From NCBI RefSeq assembly GCF_014648415.1, contig NZ_BMRB01000002.1:1819260-1883259 (forward strand): a stretch of DNA of 64,000 nucleotides, given 5' to 3'. Both the position numbers and the translations under genes were made by a program. Positions 39,100 to 48,039 of this stretch are shown here, piece by piece. The notes beneath the pieces are model-generated. The model ran no database searches and was not told the DNA's origin. It worked only from the letters and a program-made list of their open reading frames with translations. The stretch is from Actinokineospora fastidiosa (lineage in GTDB: Bacteria > Actinomycetota > Actinomycetes > Mycobacteriales > Pseudonocardiaceae). The first letter of the stretch is position 1. Every line of letters begins with the position of its first letter.

Positions 39100-40133
39100 G
39101 CGACGGCGGACGACACTGGACCGAGCAGGAGCTTGACGACGCCCTCGACCGGCTCAACGCCGACGTGCGCGTCTCCGACGAGCGCTTGGGCGAGGCGAAG
39201 GACCGGATGCTCGCCGAGATCGACGGGGGCGGCCGCAGGCGCCCGCGGGTAGTGGGAGTGGCCGCGTCGATGCTGGTGGTCGTCGGGTTGGTCGTCGCCC
39301 TGCTGGTGGCCCAGACCGAGAACCCGCTGGGCCCGGCGTCGGCTGAGGCGGTGGCGACGTTGGAGTTGGCCGCGATCGAGGCCGAGGACACACCGGTGGG
39401 GCCGGGGCGGTTCCGCTACGTCGCCACGCACGCCTGGCATCTCAGGGAGATCGGGCGGACGGCGTATCTGGCCGAGACGGTGACCGAGGTCTGGGCGCCT
39501 GCGGAGTATGAGCGGGAATGGGAGATGCGCCGATCGGAGACCGGTCGACGGGTCTGGGTCCTGGGCTCGGAGGCCGAGGCGCTGGCCGCGGGCCTGACCG
39601 TCAACCCTCCGGGCCCGGCCGGGCTCCCGGTCAAGGCGAGGTGCGGCGACTTCGCGGCCGTGCTGACCGGCCAACCGCCGTGCACGACCCCTGGCCAGTG
39701 GCAGGCGCCCACCCGCGAGTTCATCGCCGGGCTGCCCCGAGAGCCCGGGCCGCTGCTCGACCGCCTTCGCGCGGACGCCCCCGACCACGGTCGCGGCGAT
39801 TCCCAGCTGCTGATCTACGCCGCGGACGCCCTGCGGGGCGGGCTGCTCCCCGCGGACGTGCGGACCCCCCTGTTCCGCGCCCTCGCGATGCTCCAGGGCC
39901 TCCAGATCACCGACAACGCCGCCAACCTGGACGGACGGCGCGGAACCGCCGTCGGCATCGATGACGGCCGGGTCCGCCAGGAGATCATCATCGACCCGGT
40001 CACCGGCGTCTTCGTCGGCGAACGCCAGGTCCTGACCACCGAATCCGAGTCAGGGGTCCCGGCGGGGACGGTGACCGGTTTCACCGCAGTGGAGATAGCG
40101 GTCGTAGACGAGACGGGTGTCCGGCCGAACTAA
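39096..40133 (+). CDS. CU044_5270 family membrane protein (probable sigma partner)
   Basis: This 345-residue protein has an N-terminal cytoplasmic stretch (ELDDALDRLNADVRVSDERL, about 10-30), one membrane helix (about 48-70) and a large outer domain. It matches the CU044_5270 family, which is often encoded right after an ECF sigma gene. It overlaps the sigma gene by four bases. It may act as an anti-sigma-like partner, though no ZAS zinc motif is visible; this is an inference from context. Confidence 0.8.
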   Translation: MSDGGRHWTEQELDDALDRLNADVRVSDERLGEAKDRMLAEIDGGGRRRPRVVGVAASMLVVVGLVVALLVAQTENPLGPASAEAVATLELAAIEAEDTPVGPGRFRYVATHAWHLREIGRTAYLAETVTEVWAPAEYEREWEMRRSETGRRVWVLGSEAEALAAGLTVNPPGPAGLPVKARCGDFAAVLTGQPPCTTPGQWQAPTREFIAGLPREPGPLLDRLRADAPDHGRGDSQLLIYAADALRGGLLPADVRTPLFRALAMLQGLQITDNAANLDGRRGTAVGIDDGRVRQEIIIDPVTGVFVGERQVLTTESESGVPAGTVTGFTAVEIAVVDETGVRPN

Positions 40134-40360
40134 ATCGACCGTCACCGACGGACAACTTCGTTAGCCGCCACCTCAGCATTCGCAGCCTTCGCCTGAGACC
40201 AAGCGGAGGCACGAGAAGAGACCTCCTGGCGGTGTCGATGTTCGAGACACGACGAAAGGATGATGTATGCAGGGCGGTCAGCGTTAGCCATATTGGGGAT
40301 GGCACTGGGGATGAAAACTGGCTGACCGCTCATCCTGACGCATACGCATCGAAGGGCAGC

Positions 40361-40912
40361 ATGGTGACATTCGCACGCCGGGCATTCGCATGCCTTGCCG
40401 CAGTGGTGGTGGCGCTCACGCTCGCGACCTACGGCCACGCTCAGGCGGTGACGGCCCAAGGGACCGAGGTAATGCCTTACTGTTCGACGTTGATGGGCGA
40501 CTCGCCCGACGGTGAGTCGTCGCGGGTCGTTGTGGAGCACTGCTCCAAGGTGTCGCGGGCCGACGCCGTGGCCGGGATGCGCGCCAAGGCACACACTCTC
40601 GGCTACGACACCCGGCAGAGCCAGGCGCTGATCATTCTGTACGAGCACGCCTATTACGGCGGCGCGTCCAACGTGGTGCACGGCGACGACGGGGTTTGCG
40701 ACAAATCAGGGTACCGGCTCGATTTCAACGACTACTGGACCGAGAACCTGTCGTCGGTGCAGGGCATCGCGACCTGCGACCGCCTCTACCTGCTCCGCGG
40801 GGACGACTGGAGGATCAACAAGAGATTCCCCCTCGACGCGCCATTGCTCGGAAGCTTTGACAACAACATCAACTTCCGGGCACAGGTGTACTCCAGCTAC
40901 CACGACGGCTGA
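40361..40912 (+). CDS. Secreted beta/gamma-crystallin-like protein
   Basis: This 183-residue protein has a Sec signal peptide (cleavage near GHAQA, 25-29). The mature part includes a Greek-key-like segment ILYEHAYYGGASNVVHGDDG (about 92-111), then YWTENLSSVQGIATCDRLYL (125-144), as in bacterial crystallins and I36-type inhibitors. Cysteines 41, 61, 113 and 139 may form two disulfides. The ATG at 40361 follows GAAGGGC. The 200-base stretch upstream (40134-40360) has more A and T than its surroundings and no clear gene, which could mark a later insertion. Confidence 0.7.
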   Translation: MVTFARRAFACLAAVVVALTLATYGHAQAVTAQGTEVMPYCSTLMGDSPDGESSRVVVEHCSKVSRADAVAGMRAKAHTLGYDTRQSQALIILYEHAYYGGASNVVHGDDGVCDKSGYRLDFNDYWTENLSSVQGIATCDRLYLLRGDDWRINKRFPLDAPLLGSFDNNINFRAQVYSSYHDG

Positions 40913-40924
40913 CCATCCTGCGGA

Positions 40925-41821
40925 TCAGACCGCCAGGGCGACCAGGGCCTTGGCGGTCTTCCCCTCGTCCACCCCCAGCGCCAGCGCCTTGCCCGTGGGG
41001 TCGAACATGCCGTACGTGCCGGTGATGCCTGCCGCGGGGAGGCGTTTGCCGTGGGAGAGGGCCGCCGACTCGACGCGGTCGAGGTCGCGGCGGGGGAAGG
41101 CGGTGGCTACGGCGGCGTCGAGGTCCAGGGAGAGGCCGGGGGCGTCCTGGAGGGCCTCCAGCGTGCGGGCGACGCGCAGGTCGAAGGGGCCGACGCGGGT
41201 GCGGCGGAGTTCGGCGAGGTGACCGCCGGTGCCCAGGGCGATGCCGAGGTCGCGGGCCAGGGCGCGGACGTAGGTGCCCGATGAGCACTCGACCATGACG
41301 TCGAGGTCGATGGCCTTGTCGTCGCGGCGGGTGCCGAGGATGTCGAAGCGGTACACCGTGACCGGGCGGGCGGGGATGACGACGTCCTCGCCCGCTCGGA
41401 CGCGGGCGTAGGCGCGCTTGCCGTCGATCTTGACGGCGCTGACGGAGCTGGGGACCTGCTCGATCGGGCCGGTCAGGGCGGCGACACCGGCGGCGATGGC
41501 CGCATCGGTGACCGCGGCCAGCACGGCGGGGTCGGGCTCGGAGAGGTGCTCGCCCTCGGCGTCGTCGGTCGTCGTGGCCGTGCCCAGGCGGATGGTGGCC
41601 AGGTAGACCTTGCGGTCGAGGGCCAGGTGGCCGAGGAGCTTGGTGGCGCGCTCGATCCCCAGGACGAGGACGCCGGTGGCCATCGGGTCCAGGGTTCCGG
41701 CGTGGCCGACCTTGCGGGTGCCGAGGATGCGGCGGACCCGGGCGACGACGTCGTGGGAGGTCATGCCGGGCGCCTTGTCGACGACGACAAGCCCCGGCGG
41801 CACAACAGGGCGAGAGGACAC
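40925..41821 (-). CDS. truB: tRNA pseudouridine(55) synthase
   Basis: TruB converts U55 of the T-loop of tRNAs to pseudouridine. The 298-residue protein has the catalytic aspartate in GHAGTLDPMATGVL and a C-terminal PUA-like domain. I chose the GTG at 41821 (VSSRPVVPPGL) as the likely start; the ribosome site is poor and the frame stays open upstream, so it could move by a few codons. It is 11 bp after the MFS gene. Confidence 0.93.
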   Translation of the reverse strand: MSSRPVVPPGLVVVDKAPGMTSHDVVARVRRILGTRKVGHAGTLDPMATGVLVLGIERATKLLGHLALDRKVYLATIRLGTATTTDDAEGEHLSEPDPAVLAAVTDAAIAAGVAALTGPIEQVPSSVSAVKIDGKRAYARVRAGEDVVIPARPVTVYRFDILGTRRDDKAIDLDVMVECSSGTYVRALARDLGIALGTGGHLAELRRTRVGPFDLRVARTLEALQDAPGLSLDLDAAVATAFPRRDLDRVESAALSHGKRLPAAGITGTYGMFDPTGKALALGVDEGKTAKALVALAV

Positions 41822-41832
41822 GACGGTGAATA

Positions 41833-43152
41833 TTACGCCGCGCGGGTGATGTCCCAGGCACGGCGGCGGATCTGCACCGGCACGGTCTCCCCCGCCTCCA
41901 CCTTGGCCAGCACGACGGCCCGGGCGCGCAGCCACCACACCGTCGTGCGCCATGCGCCCGCGACGAGCATGGCGAGCACGGCGGCGAAGGCGAGGCGGAA
42001 GTCGTCGGCGCCCGCCGCGGCGGCGTCCCCGCCGATGAGCACGCCGACGGCCAGCGAGGCGACCGTCGTCGCGCCGAAGCCGCCGACGTTGGCGATGCCG
42101 CTGGCCGTGCCGACCCTCCGCAGCGGGTTGTAGTCGCGGACCAGGGCGAACGCTATGCCCGACATCGGCCCGCCCGCGGCGAGCACGGCGATGGCGGTCA
42201 CGGTGACCGGCGTGGGCAGCGAGCCGGACCACGCGACGATGACGGTCCAGATGACCGTCGCCATCCCGAGGTAGCCGAGCACGATGGGCATCCGCGCGGC
42301 CGGGTGGCGGCCGATGAGCTCGCCGACCGCGGGGCCGCAGACCATGGCGACGATGACCATCAGGCTCAGCACGACGCCCGCCTGCGGCTCGGTGAGGCCC
42401 TGCACCTGGACCAGGTACGGCAGGCCCCACAGCAGCCCGAGGACGTTCGGGGCGAAGCAGGTGGACATGTGCACCCAGAACCCGAGCCGGGTGCCGGGCA
42501 CCCGCCAGGCCTGGCGGACCTGGTCGAGGGTCTGGCGCACGCCGACGGCGTCGCTGCGCTGCGGCTCCTCGCCGTGCGGCGCGTCGCGGACCCGCCACAC
42601 GACGATCCCGGCGTAGGCGGCGGTGAGCAGGCCGACGACGGCGAACGCCGTGGTCCAGCCCGCGTCGGCGAGCAGGAGCGTCAGGGGGACGGTGGCGGCG
42701 AAGTTGCCGACGGACCCGAGCGCGGCCGTCGCGGCCGTCAGGGTCGGATAGCGCCGGGGCGAGTAGTGGGCGGCGACCAGCCGCAGGACGCTCACGAAGG
42801 CGAGCGCGTCGCCCAGGCCGAGCACGCCTCGGGCGAGGAGCGCGGGGACGTAGCTCTCGGCGTAGGCGAAGAGGAGCTGGCCCGATCCCATGAGGAGCGC
42901 GGCGCAGCTGAGCGTCACCCTCGGGCCGAACCGGTCGACGAGGAGCCCGGTGGGGATCTGCATCGCGGCGTAGACGCCGATCTGCAGCACGGTGAACCCG
43001 GCGAGCGCGGCCGCGCCGATGCCGAACCGCTGCGCGGCCTCCAGCCCGGCCACCCCGAGGGTCGTGCGGTGGAAGACGGCGAGCAGGTACACCATCACCG
43101 CCGTACCCCACACCGCCAGCGCACGACGCTGGGCGGGACTCACAGGGACCAC
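41833..43152 (-). CDS. MFS transporter
   Basis: This 439-residue inner-membrane carrier has 12 hydrophobic segments and the loop-2 motif GLLVDRFGPRVTLS of the major facilitator superfamily. It is similar in layout to sugar-phosphate/nitrate or drug exporters, but the substrate cannot be told. The start is the GTG at 43152, with GGAG upstream; a second GTG three codons later is possible. It is between truB and the MATE gene. Confidence 0.88.
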   Translation of the reverse strand: MVPVSPAQRRALAVWGTAVMVYLLAVFHRTTLGVAGLEAAQRFGIGAAALAGFTVLQIGVYAAMQIPTGLLVDRFGPRVTLSCAALLMGSGQLLFAYAESYVPALLARGVLGLGDALAFVSVLRLVAAHYSPRRYPTLTAATAALGSVGNFAATVPLTLLLADAGWTTAFAVVGLLTAAYAGIVVWRVRDAPHGEEPQRSDAVGVRQTLDQVRQAWRVPGTRLGFWVHMSTCFAPNVLGLLWGLPYLVQVQGLTEPQAGVVLSLMVIVAMVCGPAVGELIGRHPAARMPIVLGYLGMATVIWTVIVAWSGSLPTPVTVTAIAVLAAGGPMSGIAFALVRDYNPLRRVGTASGIANVGGFGATTVASLAVGVLIGGDAAAAGADDFRLAFAAVLAMLVAGAWRTTVWWLRARAVVLAKVEAGETVPVQIRRRAWDITRAA

Positions 43153-43237
43153 TCCACTCCGCGACGGGGACTCACCTATTACAGCGGCCGAGCGCCGAGA
43201 TAGTTAGCCATGCTCAGGGTGCGGTTGCTCACAGCGG

Positions 43238-44518
43238 TCACACACTGGCCCCGGTGACCGCCCAGGTCGAGGTGCGGGCGCGGATCAGGAGGGCGGCCAG
43301 GCGCAGGACCATGAACGCGGACAGGCCCGTCCAGATCCCGACGAGGCCCCAGCCGAGGACGTGGGAGATCCAGATCAGGGGGAGGAAGCCGACGATGGCG
43401 GACAGGAGCGTCGTGGTGCGCAGGTAGCGCGTGTCGCCCGCGCCGAGGAAGACGCCGTCCAGGGCGAAGACGACGCCCGCGACCGGTTGCAGCGCCACGA
43501 AGAACCACCAGGCGTTCGGGATCTCGGCGAGCACGGCGGGATCGGCGGTGAACACGCGCGGCAGCACCCCCGCGACGGCGGCGAACGCGACGCCCGAGAC
43601 CACCCCGCACAGCAGGCCGTAGCCGGTCAGGCCCCGCGCCAGGACCCGGGCGCGCCGGGCGTCGCCCGCGCCGAGGGCCGCGCCGACCAGCGACTGGGCG
43701 GCGATGGCGAGCGAGTCCAGCACCATCGCCAGGAACGTCCACAGTTGCAGGACGACCTGGTGCGCCCCCGCCGCGGGGATCGAGTGGCGGGCGGCGACGG
43801 TGATCGCGGAGACGAAGCAGGCCTGGAAGGCCAGGCTGCGCAGGACGAGGTCGCGGCCGAGGACGATCTGCCCGCGCATGATGTCCCACCGGGGACGCAG
43901 CGGGGCCGTGCGGATCGCGCGCAGGAACAGGGCCGCGGCCACCGCCTGGCCGGCGACGTTGGCGTACGCCGAGCCGTTGAGGCCCCATCCGGCGCCGTGC
44001 ACCAGGATCGGACAGAGCGCCGCGGAGACGCCGTTGCCCGCGAGCACGTACCGCAGGGGCGATCGGGTGTCCTGGACGCCGCGCATCCAGCCGTTGCCCG
44101 CCAGCGTGACCATGATCAGCGGGGCGCCGCAGATGGCGATGCGGACCCACGACGCGGCCGCGTCGGCCAGGTCGCCGGGGCCCGCCATGGCGCGGACGAT
44201 GGGACCGGCAGTCAACTGTCCGATAAGGACGATCAGGAGGCCGAGCTTGAGCGCGAGCCAGGTGGCCTGGACGCCCTCGACGACGGCGTCCTCGCGGCGG
44301 CCCGCGCCGTACAGGCGGGCCGCGCGGGCGGTGGTGCCGTAGGACAGGAACGTGAACTGGGTCGACAGCTGCGCCAGGATGATCGCGCCGATGCCGAGCG
44401 CGCCGAGTTCGAGGCCGCCGAGCCTGCCGACGACGGCGGTGTCGACGAGCAGGTACAGCGGCTCGGCGGCCAGCACCGGCAGCGCGGGCACGGCCAGCGC
44501 GAGCACCTGACGCCGCAC
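43238..44518 (-). CDS. dinF: MATE efflux transporter, DinF type
   Basis: This 426-residue antiporter has 12 membrane segments and belongs to the MATE family, the DinF branch judged from its place near rbfA/truB (Rv2836c in M. tuberculosis) and from the motifs LAAEPLYLLVDTAVVGRLG and GVQDTRSPLRYVL. The GTG at 44518 follows GGGGG; the open frame continues 23 codons upstream over the regulatory repeat. It is divergent from the CGNR regulator. No LexA box was seen, so SOS control is not supported. Confidence 0.88.
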   Translation of the reverse strand: MRRQVLALAVPALPVLAAEPLYLLVDTAVVGRLGGLELGALGIGAIILAQLSTQFTFLSYGTTARAARLYGAGRREDAVVEGVQATWLALKLGLLIVLIGQLTAGPIVRAMAGPGDLADAAASWVRIAICGAPLIMVTLAGNGWMRGVQDTRSPLRYVLAGNGVSAALCPILVHGAGWGLNGSAYANVAGQAVAAALFLRAIRTAPLRPRWDIMRGQIVLGRDLVLRSLAFQACFVSAITVAARHSIPAAGAHQVVLQLWTFLAMVLDSLAIAAQSLVGAALGAGDARRARVLARGLTGYGLLCGVVSGVAFAAVAGVLPRVFTADPAVLAEIPNAWWFFVALQPVAGVVFALDGVFLGAGDTRYLRTTTLLSAIVGFLPLIWISHVLGWGLVGIWTGLSAFMVLRLAALLIRARTSTWAVTGASV

Positions 44519-44553
44519 GGCGACCCCCGTAAGATACGAAAGACAACTTTGCC

Positions 44554-44572
44554 CCTTACCGTACGCGTAAGG
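44554..44572. promoter_or_regulatory. Operator-like repeat between MATE and CGNR genes
   Basis: CCTTAC and GTAAGG pair around CGTACGC. It is in the 61-bp divergent region, 7 bases before the CGNR start, and fits an operator at which the CGNR protein or another factor controls both genes. Confidence 0.45.
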
Positions 44573-44579
44573 ACCGGGA

Positions 44580-45086
44580 ATGGACAACGCCGATTACCTC
44601 GACGTCGCGCTCCGGCTCGCCAACGCCGACCTGACCGACCTCCCGGCCCTGCGCGCCGCCCTCCACGACGAGCCGTGGTGGGCCGACCGCACGACCGAGG
44701 CCGACCTGCTCGCGCTGCGCTCCGTCGCCGACGGCCTCCGCCACGCCCTGGACGCCGCCACCGACCGCGACGCCGACGCCGTGCTCGCGCGCGTCAACGC
44801 CCTGCTGAGCGCGCATCCGCCCCGCCCTCGGCTGTCCGGGCACACCGGCACCTGGCACGTCCACGTCGCCGACGTCGACGCCCCACCGGCCACCGAGGTC
44901 GCCGCCGCGGCGGCGTGGGGCCTGGCCCAGGCCATCGTCCGCCACGGCGTGGACCGCTGGGGCCGGTGTCCGTGCGGCAACCACTTCCTCGACGCCTCCA
45001 CCAACCGCGCCAAGCGCTTCTGCTCCACCCGCTGCGCCAACCGCGCCAACGTCGCCGCCTTCCGCGCCCGCCGCACCCGCGCGTGA
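44580..45086 (+). CDS. CGNR zinc-finger regulator
   Basis: This 168-residue protein has a helical ABATE-like N-terminal part (about 1-85) and a C-terminal zinc finger with C130, C132, C148 and C152 (RCPCG... RFCSTRC), ending CANRANVAAFRAR, a variant of the CGNR signature. These are DNA-binding regulators, often of transporters. Its start is beside the operator-like repeat, and its neighbour on the other strand is the MATE pump. Confidence 0.88.
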   Translation: MDNADYLDVALRLANADLTDLPALRAALHDEPWWADRTTEADLLALRSVADGLRHALDAATDRDADAVLARVNALLSAHPPRPRLSGHTGTWHVHVADVDAPPATEVAAAAAWGLAQAIVRHGVDRWGRCPCGNHFLDASTNRAKRFCSTRCANRANVAAFRARRTRA

Positions 45087-45117
45087 GAGCCGACGGGACG
45101 GCTTGAAGGGGCTAGGG

Positions 45118-45500
45118 CGCCGAGGTGGGCGGTGCCGGACAGGCGGGACCGCTGTGCGTGAGGCACCCCGACCTCGGAAGCAGGCGGAACCGGGGCACGC
45201 CGAGGTGCAGGGTCGGCGGTGCCGGACAGGCCGAACCGCTGTGTGTCTGAAGCACCGCGGCTGAGGCGGGCAGAACCGCCGCCCGCCGACGTGCACTCAG
45301 CGCGCCGCCCGGACCGACTCGCGGGGGCCGGAGGGATGGTCGTGCGCGAGGCCGAGCGCGCCGAGCGTCGCGGTGTGTGGGACCGATGTGCCTGAAGCAG
45401 CGCAGCCGAAAGCAGGCAGAACCACCGCCAGCCGCCGTGGCTCGGCGCGCCGCCAGACCGCCTTGCGGAGGCCGAGCGGATAGGGACCCGCGGAGCCAAG
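45118..45500. repeat. Imperfect tandem repeats in the gap before cydAB
   Basis: The 588-base gap between the CGNR gene and cydA (45087-45674) carries no convincing gene but a repeated block. Three copies of a unit that begins CGCCGAG and ends AGAACC/GGAACC lie at 45118-45191, 45198-45277 and 45359-45423; the core GTGCCGGACAGGC with GCTGTG is shared by the first two. After copies two and three a second segment recurs (45295-45336 and 45441-45480, CTCAGCGCGCCGCCCGGACC-like). A short hairpin (AGCCG/CGGCT at 45088-45103) lies just after the CGNR stop. The bases are diverged, so this is old duplication or a selected regulatory array. Confidence 0.65.
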
Positions 45501-45674
45501 CGCCCACGCGTCGCCGTGTCGGAGGAGTAGGAGCGGTGTGGGTGGGGTACTGCGGGTCCCTGGCGGGCGGGATCGTGGCCGCTGTGTGGGCTCGGGGCGC
45601 TGTCGGGCCGACTGGCGGGGGTGCGGGGCCGCGCGCACGATGGGTGGGCAGCCGAGCGTGGAGGGGGCGTCAGC

Positions 45675-47027
45675 GTGCTGGTCGAGGTGTTGGCCGACGC
45701 GGCGACGCCGGGGGATCTGGTCGCGGCGCGGACGCAGATGGCGTTCTCCCTCGGGTGGCACATCATCATCGCCTGCTTCGGCGTCGGGATGCCGGGGCTC
45801 GTGGTGTTCATGGAGTGGCGGGCCCTGCGCACCGGCGACGCGGCGTTCGAGGTGCTGGCGAGGACCTGGGCGCGGGCCATGGGCGTGCTGTTCGCCGTCG
45901 GCGCGGTGTCCGGGACGATCCTCAGCTTCGAGATGGGGCTGCTGTGGCCGGGGCTGATGGGCAGCTACGGCGAGGTCATCGGGCTGCCCTTCACGCTGGA
46001 GGGCTTCGCGTTCTTCATCGAGGCGATCTTCGTGGGGATCTACCTCTACGCCTGGGACCGGCTGCCGCCGAGGACGCACCTGCTCACCGGGCTGCCGATC
46101 GTGGTGGCGGGGGTCGCCTCGGCGTTCTTCGTCGTCACCGCGAACGCCTGGATGAACCAGCCGCGCGGGTTCGACCTCGTCGACGGCGAGGTCACCGACG
46201 TGCGGCCGTGGGAGGCGATGTTCAACCCCGCCACCCCGCCGCAGACCGTGCACATGATCGTCGCGGCGTTCATGGTCGCCGGGTTCGGCATCGCCGCGGT
46301 GTACGCGGTGGGGATGCTGCGCGGCAGGCGGGACCGGCACCACCGGCTGGGTTTCCTGGTCCCCTTCACCGTCGCCGCCGTCCTGGCCCCGGTGCAGGTC
46401 GTGGTGGGCGACTGGGCGGCGCACTTCCTCGCCGACTACCAGCCGCTCAAGCTCGCCGCGATCGAGGGCCTCGCGGAGACGACCGCGGGCGCGCCGCTGT
46501 CCCTGGGCGGCGTCTACATCGACGGTGAGCTGCGGTACGCGCTGGAGATCCCGAACGCCCTGTCGCTGCTGGCCCACTGGGACCCCGACGCCGTCGTCCT
46601 GGGCCTGAACGAGGCGCCCGCGCACCTGCGGCCGCCGGTCAACGTCGTGCACCTGAGCTTCCAGCTGATGGTGGCCATCGGGTTCGGGCTCGTCGCCCTC
46701 GGCGGCTGGCTCGCCGTCGCCTGGCTGCGCCGCCGCGACCTGCCGCGCGCCCGCCTGTTCCTCTGGGCCGCCGCGCTCGCGGGCCCGGCCGCGGTCCTGG
46801 CGATGGAGGCCGGGTGGGTCGTCACCGAGGTCGGCCGCCAGCCCTGGATCGTCTACGGCCACATGCTGACCCGCGACGCTGTCAACCCGCAGCCGGGGCT
46901 GCTGGTCGGCCTGGGGATCGTGCTCGCGGTCTACGCCGTGCTGACCGTGGCCACCGTCTACGTCCTGCGGCTGCTGGCCCGCCGGGGCCCGGTGCGTGCC
47001 CCGCAGGAGGAGAGCCATGAGCGCTGA
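45675..47027 (+). CDS. cydA: Cytochrome bd oxidase subunit I
   Basis: CydA is the haem-bearing subunit of the quinol:oxygen oxidase that works at low oxygen. The 450-residue protein has nine or so membrane helices, haem ligand H29 (FSLGWHI), a second histidine in TVHMIVAAF, the GRQPWIVYG block near the C-terminus, and a short Q-loop, as in actinobacterial types. The GTG at 45675 follows GGAGGGGGCGTC. The start of cydB overlaps its last 11 bases. Confidence 0.94.
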   Translation: MLVEVLADAATPGDLVAARTQMAFSLGWHIIIACFGVGMPGLVVFMEWRALRTGDAAFEVLARTWARAMGVLFAVGAVSGTILSFEMGLLWPGLMGSYGEVIGLPFTLEGFAFFIEAIFVGIYLYAWDRLPPRTHLLTGLPIVVAGVASAFFVVTANAWMNQPRGFDLVDGEVTDVRPWEAMFNPATPPQTVHMIVAAFMVAGFGIAAVYAVGMLRGRRDRHHRLGFLVPFTVAAVLAPVQVVVGDWAAHFLADYQPLKLAAIEGLAETTAGAPLSLGGVYIDGELRYALEIPNALSLLAHWDPDAVVLGLNEAPAHLRPPVNVVHLSFQLMVAIGFGLVALGGWLAVAWLRRRDLPRARLFLWAAALAGPAAVLAMEAGWVVTEVGRQPWIVYGHMLTRDAVNPQPGLLVGLGIVLAVYAVLTVATVYVLRLLARRGPVRAPQEESHER

Positions 47028-48009
47028 CATCCTGCTCGCGGTGCTGTGGATCGGCCTGACCCTGTACGCGCTGTTCGGCGGCGCGGACTTCGGCGGTGGC
47101 CTGTGGGACCTGCTCGCGGGCGGCAGCGAGCGCGGACGCCCGCAGCGCGAGCTGATCGAGCACTCGATCGGCCCGGTCTGGGAGGCCAACCACGTCTGGC
47201 TGATCTTCGTGATCACCCTGTTCTGGACGGCGTTCCCGGCAGCGTTCGCGCCCTTCGCCGCCACGCTCTACATCCCGCTGACGCTGGCCGCCCTGGGGAT
47301 CATCGCCCGCGGCGCGGCGTTCGCGTTCCGCAAGGTCAGCGACCGGTTGTGGCAGCGGCGGCTGTTCGGCGCGGCGTTCGCGTTCTCCTCGGTGGTCACG
47401 CCGTTCTTCCTCGGGGCCACGCTCGGCGCGGTGGCCTCCGGCCGGGTGCCGGTCGGGATCGACGCGGGGGACATCTGGACCAGCTGGTGGAACCCGACCT
47501 CGGTCACGACCGGGCTGATCGCGGTCGGCGCGTGCGCGTACTTGGCCGCGGTGTACCTGACCGCCGACGCCCGGCGCGCGGGCTCGACCGCGCTCGCGGA
47601 GGCGTTCCGCCTGCGGGCCCTGATCACCGGCCTGGCGCTGGGCGCGTTGACGCTGGCCGGTTTCCCGGTGCTGCGGGCCGACGCGCCCGCGCTGTTCGAC
47701 GGTCTGGTGGGGACCGCGCTGCCGTTGGTGATCACCAGCGTCGCGGCGGGCGTGCTGTCGCTGGGCCTGCTCGTGGCGCGGCGGTACCTGCTGGTGCGGC
47801 TCACCGCCGCGATCGCGGTGACGGCGGTGCTGTGGGCATGGGGCGTGGCGCAGTATCCGGTGATGCTTCCGGGACTGACCGTGGACGGCGCCGCGGCGTC
47901 GCCCAGCGTGCTGACCCCGGTGCTGTGGGTGCTGGGGATCGGGTCGGTGCTGCTGGTCCCGTCGCTGGTGTACCTGTACTCGGTCTTCCAGCGGTCACCT
48001 CAACGGTAG
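47017..48009 (+). CDS. cydB: Cytochrome bd oxidase subunit II
   Basis: CydB is the partner subunit, with eight or nine membrane helices in 330 residues and the typical start LLAVLWIGLTLYALFGGADF, followed by GPVWEANHVWLIF. The ATG at 47017 follows AGGAGGAG and lies inside the end of cydA. The cydDC transporter genes that usually follow in actinobacteria are absent here; the next gene is on the other strand. Confidence 0.94.
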   Translation: MSADILLAVLWIGLTLYALFGGADFGGGLWDLLAGGSERGRPQRELIEHSIGPVWEANHVWLIFVITLFWTAFPAAFAPFAATLYIPLTLAALGIIARGAAFAFRKVSDRLWQRRLFGAAFAFSSVVTPFFLGATLGAVASGRVPVGIDAGDIWTSWWNPTSVTTGLIAVGACAYLAAVYLTADARRAGSTALAEAFRLRALITGLALGALTLAGFPVLRADAPALFDGLVGTALPLVITSVAAGVLSLGLLVARRYLLVRLTAAIAVTAVLWAWGVAQYPVMLPGLTVDGAAASPSVLTPVLWVLGIGSVLLVPSLVYLYSVFQRSPQR

Positions 48010-48039
48010 GAACTGCGCCGCGGTCCGGGCGCGTCGAGG

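Noticed and set aside
40142..40681. Minus-strand frame opposite the crystallin-like gene
   Set aside because: It overlaps a plus-strand gene with a clear signal peptide and has no start signal.
43238..44580. LexA box upstream of the DinF-type gene
   Set aside because: No TCGAACNNNNGTTCGA-like site could be found, so SOS control is not supported here.
45118..45500. CRISPR-like array before cydAB
   Set aside because: The units differ in length and sequence, there are no uniform spacers and no cas genes nearby.
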